A stretch of DNA of 60,000 nt from Adiantum capillus-veneris (lineage: Eukaryota; Streptophyta; Polypodiopsida; Polypodiales; Pteridaceae), in assembly GCA_014529385.2 (NCBI GenBank), contig CM043944.1:75713884-75773883 (forward strand), given 5' to 3'. The notes beneath the pieces were generated by a model. That model was not told the DNA's origin and made no database searches. It saw only the letters and a list, made by a program, of their open reading frames with translations. This document shows, piece by piece, positions 56,066 through 60,000 of this stretch (the stretch's first letter is position 1; each line of letters begins with the position of its first letter). Position numbers and translations under genes: made by a program.

Positions 56066-56769
56066 ACATCATAGGGGTGGATAAGCAGGATGTCGAAGTT
56101 TTGGCCAATAAGAGGGCAAGATCTGAGAGGGAGACAAAGACAGAGCGAGAATCAAGAGCTCGCAAAGGCAAAGAGAAGGTGTACGAAGGTAGAGAGCAAC
56201 CCGAGCCTAGCAAGAGAAGGAGGCGTCGCAAGATCAAGCATGTGGATTTCCAGCTAGGGCGTGGCTATCCCGAATACAATATGGTGAGTGATGTTCAAAA
56301 TCAAAAATCAAATATTATGTTTGGTCAGCTGCTGCTAGCTTTAAATCCAAAGTTAAGAAGGCAGTGGTCCACAAGTGTTAGCACCCGACTGCCAAGATCT
56401 AAGGGAAATGTGCAAGCGGTGCAAAACATGGCTTTGAGGGTAGGTAGCCCCACTGATGTTCTTGCGTTGGTAGATGCAATTATAGAGAAGAGGACGCAAG
56501 TACAAGCCTACGTAGACGGTGGACCGCAGGTTTGTGTCATGACGGAAGCAGCCATGAAAGAGACGGGAGTAAAGACAGTAGTCAAACCAAATGTGTGCAT
56601 GAGGATGGCTAACCATACCAAAGTCAGGTTTCTGGGTGTGGCTCAGGATGTAAAGGTCAAGGTGATGGGCATAGAGTGCCTGATAGACTTTTTCGTGATG
56701 AAGGCAGGGGACAATGCTTATCCAATCATTTTGGGTAGGCCATGGCTTTTGGCGATAGGGGAAAAGTAG
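56011..56769 (+). pseudogene. Ty3/gypsy protease, right-hand element
   Basis: 252-codon open frame. The N-terminal half is highly charged (RSERETKTERESRARKGKEK). The protease core has QAYVDGGPQVCVMTEAAMKE, MRMANHTKVRFLGVAQDVKV and AYPIILGRPWLLAIG. The catalytic triplet is DGG, as in the left-edge element (LVDGGAQICIMTE), and the following residues also match, so the two elements belong to one lineage. It overlaps the gag piece by 55 bases in another frame. A TAG ends it before DWESKVFTLPDKE. Confidence 0.85.
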
Positions 56770-56784
56770 GATTGGGAGAGCAAA

Positions 56785-58445
56785 GTGTTCACTTTGCCTG
56801 ACAAAGAGAAGAATAGACAAATTCTACTTGATTTGAAGACCAAAGAGAGCAGTTCTCGTCCTATGGCAGTTAAAGATGAGGTCGATACGACGAACGATGA
56901 TGAAGGCTATATTAGCACAGAGGAAGAGGAGAGCGAGGACGACATGTTGAAGATATATGCAGACTTATTCGAGGTCACCATAGACGACTCCCCACCTAAA
57001 GAAGAAGCTATGCAGCCTCAAGCTCATGGTTTAAGCATAGAGGAGGTTTCAAGCATGATAAGTGAAGATTTAACCAAAAGGGAGAAAGAAGGTTATGTTC
57101 AATTGTGTGAGTCCTATCCAAACCTATTTGAGACGGAGTACAAGCATTTGCGGGGTGCAAAAGGGGTGGAGCACAAGATTGTTCTTAAGGAGGGACATAA
57201 GCCTAAAGCATAGAAGCTAAGAAGACTAGGAGAAATCCAAAAGGAAGCCCTTTGGCAGGAGATCAATAAGTTGTTGGAGGCAGGCATCATATATCCTGTG
57301 AAGTAGTCAGAGTGGGTCTCATGAGTGGTCATAATCCCTAAGAAGAATGGGCAATAGAGAGTGTGTGTCGACTACAAGCCATTGAATGACGTGACAAAGA
57401 GGAATCACTACCCGTTTCCGTTTCAAGATGTAATCCTAAACCAGGTGTCTAGGAATGAAAGATACCCGATTATGGATGGCTTTTTGGGGTATTTTCAAAT
57501 AGGGATTGCGCTTGAAGACCAGCTGAAGACCACATTCATATCTCCATGGGGTTGTTTCGCTTACAGACAGGATGCCATTCGGATTGGTAAATGCATATGC
57601 CACCTTCCAAAGTTGGATGAACAGGGTATTTGGTCCATACTTGGGCCGTTTTATTAGGGTATTCATGGATGATATCGACTGCTACAGTTCAAGATTGGAG
57701 AACCTATCAAAGCTCCAGCTATGCTTTCAAAGGCTTGATGAAGAAGGAGGTCAGTTAAACACCAAGAAGTGCAAGCTAGCACAGCCTCAAGCGCAGCTGC
57801 CTGTTAGTTCATGTGGTGTCGCAAAACGGTATAGAGGCTGATCTCGAGAAGGTGAAGGCGTTGGTGTTAATGGAACTGCCATCAGATGCTCAAGTTCTGG
57901 CTTCATTTGTTCATAAGTTGAAGTATTTATCACGTTTCTTTTGGATGCTCTCACAATATGTGCATCCTCTTCAAAAGAGGGCTCAGCAGGTGCATGGTTA
58001 TGAGTGGGATGGACAAGCTCAGGAGGCTTTTGATAGGGTCAAGGAGGTTTTATGTCAGTTGCCAGCGGTGTGTCCTCCCAATCGAGAGGATGACTTCTAT
58101 GTGTCTATGATAGTGGGCACAATTGCTATTGGAGCGGTTCTACTGCAAAAGGTAGGGAGAAGCTACAAACCGATATACTTCGAGAGCAGGGTGACTATCC
58201 TAGGAGAGGCTACCTACACCGAGGCAAAGCAATGGGTGATGGCTCTGGTCTTCGCTTGCTGGAAGTTCAAAGTCCATTTGATTGTGCACAATTTTTTTGT
58301 GTTGACGGCTAATAATCTATTGCCAAAGGTAGTGCTACATTTGAAGCCAGGAATGAGGATTATTAAGTGGGTGTTGGAGCTATAGGAGTTCAAGTTTGAG
58401 TTCAAGGTAGATCACAGAAGTCGGTCTCACCTGGCAGCCATTCTT
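56785..58445 (+). pseudogene. Ty3/gypsy reverse transcriptase and first RNase H
   Basis: A linker rich in acidic residues (EEEESEDDMLKIYADLFEV) precedes the RT. Landmarks: LLEAGIIYPVK, VCVDYKPLNDVTKRNHYPF, GYFQIGIALEDQLKTTF (nearly identical to the left-edge RT), MPFGLVNAYATFQSWMNRVF, and catalytic FMDD in VFMDDIDCYSS. RNase H follows (YVSMIVGTIAIGAVLLQ, KPIYFESRVTILGEATYTEAK, FFVLTANNLLPKV). Stops in the palm start (near 57306, 57324 and 57356) and frame changes near 57555 and 57810 break it. Confidence 0.9.
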
Positions 58446-59092
58446 GTCACCAAGGCCATTGATTTGCCAACCTATCCAAGGGTGGTGCGAGATGAAGCTA
58501 AGGAGGAACCCGACTTGGAGGATGCTTGTACTATGTGGTTCGATGGAGCATATCGAAGGGTAGTACAGAAGACAGGAGGAGGCGTGGTGATACATGACCC
58601 ACACGGAAAATCTATATTCTCGAAGGCGTATGATCTAGAGGATGTCCACACCAATAATGAGGCAGAGTATCTCACTTTACATTTGGGTTTAAAGAAGTGC
58701 ATAGAGTTCAACATTTCAAGGTTGGTGGTGAAAGGAGATGCGTTGCTAGTCATCAAGCAACTACCAGGCCAATGGTAGGTAAAGCGCGATTATTTGAAGC
58801 ATTGGTTTTTTTCATCAAGAATATGATGAAGTATTTTCAAGAAGTCCAATTTATGCATATAAGGAGAGAGCATAACCAAGAGGCGGATCAGTTAGCTAGC
58901 AGCAAAGTACAGGTGCATGTTGCAGGTCTATATGTGGCCCCAGCCAATATTGCAAGTACAAAGACTCTTAAGGAGATTGAAAGCTTTTTGAGTACAGGGC
59001 AATGTTCAGAGGGTTTGTCCAAGCTGCAAAAGAGAAGAGTGGTGCAAAAGGTCCGCAACTTTACACTGGTAGGTGAGGAACTATGGGCGTGA
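58446..59092 (+). pseudogene. Second (plant/archaeal-type) RNase H and linker
   Basis: Has its own set of RNase H residues: TMWFDGAYRRVVQKTGGGVV (Asp), VHTNNEAEYLTLHLGL (Glu), LVVKGDALLVIKQL (Asp), and, after a frame change near 58778, RREHNQEADQLAS (final Asp). This is an extra RNase H after the usual gypsy one, known from the Tat/Ogre lineage of plant gypsy elements. The linker then leads to the integrase zinc finger (FTLVGEELWA at about 59090). Confidence 0.8.
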
Positions 59093-60000
59093 TGGAGTGC
59101 TTAGAAGGGTGTTGTACAAAGAGGAGATAGGAATGGTGTTGGACCAATGCCATGAAGAAAGCGGACACCAAGGCAAAGATCAGGTTCTATTTTGAGTGCT
59201 TAGAGTAGGATTTTGGTGGCCTTCCATTGTGAAAGACGTGCATTACTCGTACAAGACGTGTCACGCGTGTCAACTATAGGTGAAAGACAACTCGTAGCGG
59301 AGTCAGAGGGAGCCATCATCGCACAAAGTGCTTTTGAGAAATGGGGTTTGGATGCAATAGGACCTCTCCCACAGTCTACAAGTGGTAAGAAGTACGTGGT
59401 GGTAGCCATGGACTACCTTACAAGGTGGGTCGAGGCCAAAGCAGTGAAAGAAGTAAATGCTAATGTGGTGGCTCAGTTTGTGTTGGATAACATATGTTGC
59501 CATTTTGGTGTTCCATGGGTGTTAGTTTCTGATAGGGGTCAGGGGTTTAGAAGCAAGCTCATGAGTGCATTAGTGGAAAAGTTAAAGATTCAGCATCGGT
59601 TTTCCTCGCCCTATCACCCCCAATGCAATGGTTTAGTCAAGAGTGCCAATGGACAAATCGTCAAGATGTTAACGAAGTATGTGTATAAGCAGGAAGCTGA
59701 GTGGGAAGCAAATTTAGAGAAGTGTCTGTGGGCGTATAGAATGTCCTATAAGGTGGCTACAAACTTCACTCCATTTGAGCTAGTATATGGTAAGGAGGCC
59801 TTGTTGCCAGTACATGCACAGCTAGGTGATTTAAAGGGTATGTGGCGTGTCAATGCCATCCAGCAAGGAGTTCTACAGGATCGGATAGCCAGCTTGGAGG
59901 CTTTGCAGATGGACAGAGAGGCAGCAGCAGAATACTATGTGAAGCAGAGAGAGAAGCGGGTTGCCAAACTCAATCATAACCTGTCAAAGAAGAAGATAGA
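59093..60000 (+). pseudogene. Ty3/gypsy integrase, runs off the right edge
   Basis: The HHCC zinc finger is readable (CHEESGHQGKDQ ... YSYKTCHACQ, 59148-59275) with stops. The core is an uninterrupted frame from about 59270 to the window end: FEKWGLDAIGPLP (D), WVLVSDRGQGFRSKL (D), YHPQCNGLVKSANGQ, then LWAYRMSYKVATNFTPFELV and a charged tail. The third catalytic residue is Lys in GLVKSANG where Glu (GLVEK) is expected and is seen in the remnant at 36487-37074. A long clean frame next to broken ones suggests recent decay. Confidence 0.9.

Overview
This window is repeat-dominated nuclear DNA from a land plant. The evidence is Ty1/copia and Ty3/gypsy retroelements of plant type (including a chromovirus and a two-RNase-H gypsy lineage), plant-like introns, nested retroelement insertions, long dinucleotide tracts and high AT content. 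The protease-only retroelement ORF at 15.6/20.5 kb and the DUF7869 gene at 45-48 kb resemble proteins I associate with seed-free plants (ferns, lycophytes, mosses). That is recall, not a search result, so I hold the taxonomic guess weakly. There are no bacterial features, no CRISPR array, and I recognise no tRNA or rRNA gene.

Layout. 1-6455 (minus): a Ty3/gypsy element cut by the left window edge, with RT/RNase H, protease, gag, a primer-binding-site-like motif and a 2.6-kb 5' LTR. 6.6-9.05 kb: an unrecognised broken ORF, a copia RNase H tail, a 486-bp foldback, and a PBS-like motif. 9.56-12.27 kb: two non-autonomous elements with CACTAG termini, each bracketed by TTAA. 13.6-21.6 kb (plus): a decayed retroelement ORF whose protease is split by a nearly complete copia element (15620-20506, minus; 322-bp LTRs, perfect AATAT target duplication). 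21.7-27.4 kb: CT-rich low-complexity DNA, degenerate ~0.94-kb tandem repeats, and a 1.05-kb foldback with nested hairpins. 27.4-31.1 kb (plus): a decayed chromovirus interrupted by a solo LTR (28671-29442, AAGGG duplication). 31.9-33.3 kb: a 718-bp-period tandem duplication. 33542-44079 (minus): a compound gypsy array, LTR / integrase remnant / LTR / gag-only interior / LTR, of the same family as the left-edge element and inserted into the RNase H codons of an older copia element (pieces at 33475-33541 and 44080-45012).

45.2-48.06 kb (minus): a broken DUF7869-type gene. 48.06-50.7 kb (plus): an unrecognised zinc-finger-like/charged locus and an FCP1/NLI-type HAD phosphatase domain with a recognisable 68-bp intron. 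These are the least transposon-like genes here. 49.3-51.8 kb: palindromic GGTAC-rich repeats and a four-copy 93-97-bp minisatellite. 51.84-52.62 kb (minus): a degraded, unrecognised coding region. ~52.65-60 kb (plus): a second gypsy element of the same broad lineage as the left-edge one (protease with DGG), carrying a probable LTR with TATA box, gag, protease, RT, two RNase H domains and an integrase that runs off the right edge.

Nearly every retroelement gene is broken by stops or frameshifts, so this is an accumulation of successive insertions. Insertion order can be read directly: copia then gypsy array; protease ORF then copia; chromovirus then solo LTR. The observation I rate highest is the pair of TTAA-flanked elements at 9.5-12.3 kb, because their termini resemble the piggyBac superfamily, which I do not associate with land plants.
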